From positions 8,187 to 37,951 of IMG/VR virus record IMGVR_UViG_3300002161_000012: DNA of 29,765 bases; one strand, written 5' to 3'. A program made the translations under genes and the position numbers. The DNA is from a virus. This document shows positions 28,845 to 29,765 of the stretch, in pieces (position 1 is the stretch's first letter; each line of letters starts with the position of its first letter). The notes under the pieces were generated by a model that was not told where the DNA came from, ran no database searches, and saw nothing but the letters and a program-made list of their open reading frames with translations.

Positions 28845-29765
28845 TTAACCTACGACAACGATGGTGTAATCGTTAGCGGAAATTGTTCCATAGAGTACTA
28901 CAGAAAGCGTGTCTCCGTTAGAACGAGTTACATCACCAATTACCGTTGCGCCAGTTGCTACTTCGTAAATCTGTACGTTTACATCAGTTGTACCAAAGTT
29001 GTGAGTAACTGTGGTGGTTGAAACACCTGTAACGCTTGCGGCGCAACCTTGTTTTGCAATACGGGCAAGGGTTGAAGTTGAGGTTGTAACTGCACCAGCA
29101 GTCGTCTTAATACCCAGGTTTGTACGAGCACTTGCTGCGTCTGATGCACCAGTACCACCGTCTGCAACGGCAACGTCTGTACCATTCCAAACACCCGTGG
29201 TAATCGTGCCAAGGGTGGTGATGCTGGATTGACCAACATAACTAGAGGAAATGTCTACAGCGTCTGCGCTAACCGAGATACGGTTTGTAGTACCAACAAC
29301 ATTGAGGGTGTTACCAGTCTTGGTGAGACCGTCACCAGCAAAGATAGAACCAGCAACTGAGAACAAAGCCCATGTGAGACCCGTTACACCTACGTTGATG
29401 GTTCCGTTAGTTGTGAGAACCCAACCGCTGTCTGCGTTGAGTGTTCCTTCTTCTACGAAGGTAAACGCTCCAGGAGTTACTTCTGCGTTGGAGTCAAAGT
29501 CAGTTGCACGAACTGCGGCACCTGAAGCCTGAACAACGTAGATACCGTTCTCTGATGCGGTGCTCTGGTCTTTAACAAGAACACGATCACCAGCAACAAG
29601 TGTTACGTTGGTGTCAAGGGTGTCACCAGCCTCAAGGTCTGATGCAAGGTTGATTGGAGCAGTGGTTGCGGCACGTACCGAAGCCTTAACGTCAAGACCT
29701 GAACGAGCAGCGTCTACGTAAGACTTAGTTGCGGCATGGTCAGGGTCAGTTGGCGTACCAAACTT
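28845..29765 (-). CDS. Tail fibre protein, C-terminal part (306 codons visible)
   Basis: The frame is open to the right edge of the window, so the N-terminus is missing. The visible part starts with TDPDHAATKSYVDAARSGLD, then VKASVRAATTAPINLASDLE, LVAGDRVLVKDQSTASENGI and TFVEEGTLNADSGWVLTTNG. This is a very common fibre domain ('ATK.YVD....GLD.K.SVR.AT') found in many tailed phages. A linker region follows (FAGDGLTKTGNTLNVVGTTN, TTGVWNGTDVAVADGGTGA), and the end is a small beta domain, VTHNFGTTDVNVQIYEVATG to YTIVVVG. A methionine-like start near 29366 is an internal TTG, not the true start. Confidence 0.88.
   Translation of the reverse strand, partial: KFGTPTDPDHAATKSYVDAARSGLDVKASVRAATTAPINLASDLEAGDTLDTNVTLVAGDRVLVKDQSTASENGIYVVQASGAAVRATDFDSNAEVTPGAFTFVEEGTLNADSGWVLTTNGTINVGVTGLTWALFSVAGSIFAGDGLTKTGNTLNVVGTTNRISVSADAVDISSSYVGQSSITTLGTITTGVWNGTDVAVADGGTGASDAASARTNLGIKTTAGAVTTSTSTLARIAKQGCAASVTGVSTTTVTHNFGTTDVNVQIYEVATGATVIGDVTRSNGDTLSVVLYGTISANDYTIVVVG

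Noticed and set aside
29364-29366. Separate 173-aa gene starting at 29366
   Set aside because: The codon is TTG inside a continuous frame that reaches the window edge and encodes a classic fibre domain upstream of it.

Overview
The window is a gene-dense piece of a double-stranded DNA tailed-phage genome (Caudoviricetes). Every gene I can support is on the minus strand, so transcription runs from the right end (29765) to the left end (1). The largest non-coding gaps are under 100 bases, and most neighbouring genes touch through ATGA, TAATG or TGATG overlaps. A tail sheath N-terminus at the left edge shows a contractile tail (myovirus morphology). The host cannot be fixed from sequence. An M15 endolysin with a peptidoglycan-binding domain, a proteasome-like hydrolase and the gene style recall aquatic and actinobacterial phages, but this is inference.

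In transcription order, 29765 to about 17900 is a long fibre/adhesin region. It has a partial tail-fibre protein, a second 458-aa fibre, six glycine-rich adhesin-like paralogues, several small beta-rich virion proteins, two Mtd-N-like proteins, a MAHFA-type small protein and a 2-oxoglutarate/Fe(II) oxygenase. A four-gene module (Mtd-N-like, small beta protein, 309-aa glycine-rich protein, MAHFA protein) appears twice, at 23160-21267 and 20033-17888. In the second copy the MAHFA start is joined to the oxygenase.

Next, 17800 to about 12200 holds an M15 endolysin, a KTSC-domain protein, three small unknown proteins, the large terminase, two low-complexity proteins, a DUF7178-like protein and a one-helix membrane protein. 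From 12135 to 9744 come a small helix-turn-helix-like protein, a metallophosphoesterase, an Ntn-hydrolase of the HslV/proteasome-beta type and a second holin-like membrane protein.

The left third (9704 to 1) is the head and neck block: portal, coiled-coil scaffold and an N4-gp56-type major capsid protein. A hairpin terminator candidate follows, then a small unknown protein and two fibre or decoration proteins, one carrying a 12-cysteine insertion in a beta-sandwich. Small proteins (one a zinc-ribbon), four neck/connector proteins and the sheath complete the block.

The genes describe capsid assembly and DNA packaging, lysis, and an unusually large receptor-binding repertoire. No tRNA, CRISPR array, integrase, transposase or reverse transcriptase was seen. 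Baseplate, tube and tape-measure genes must lie outside the window, presumably beyond the sheath. All family names come from reading protein motifs by eye; no database search was run.
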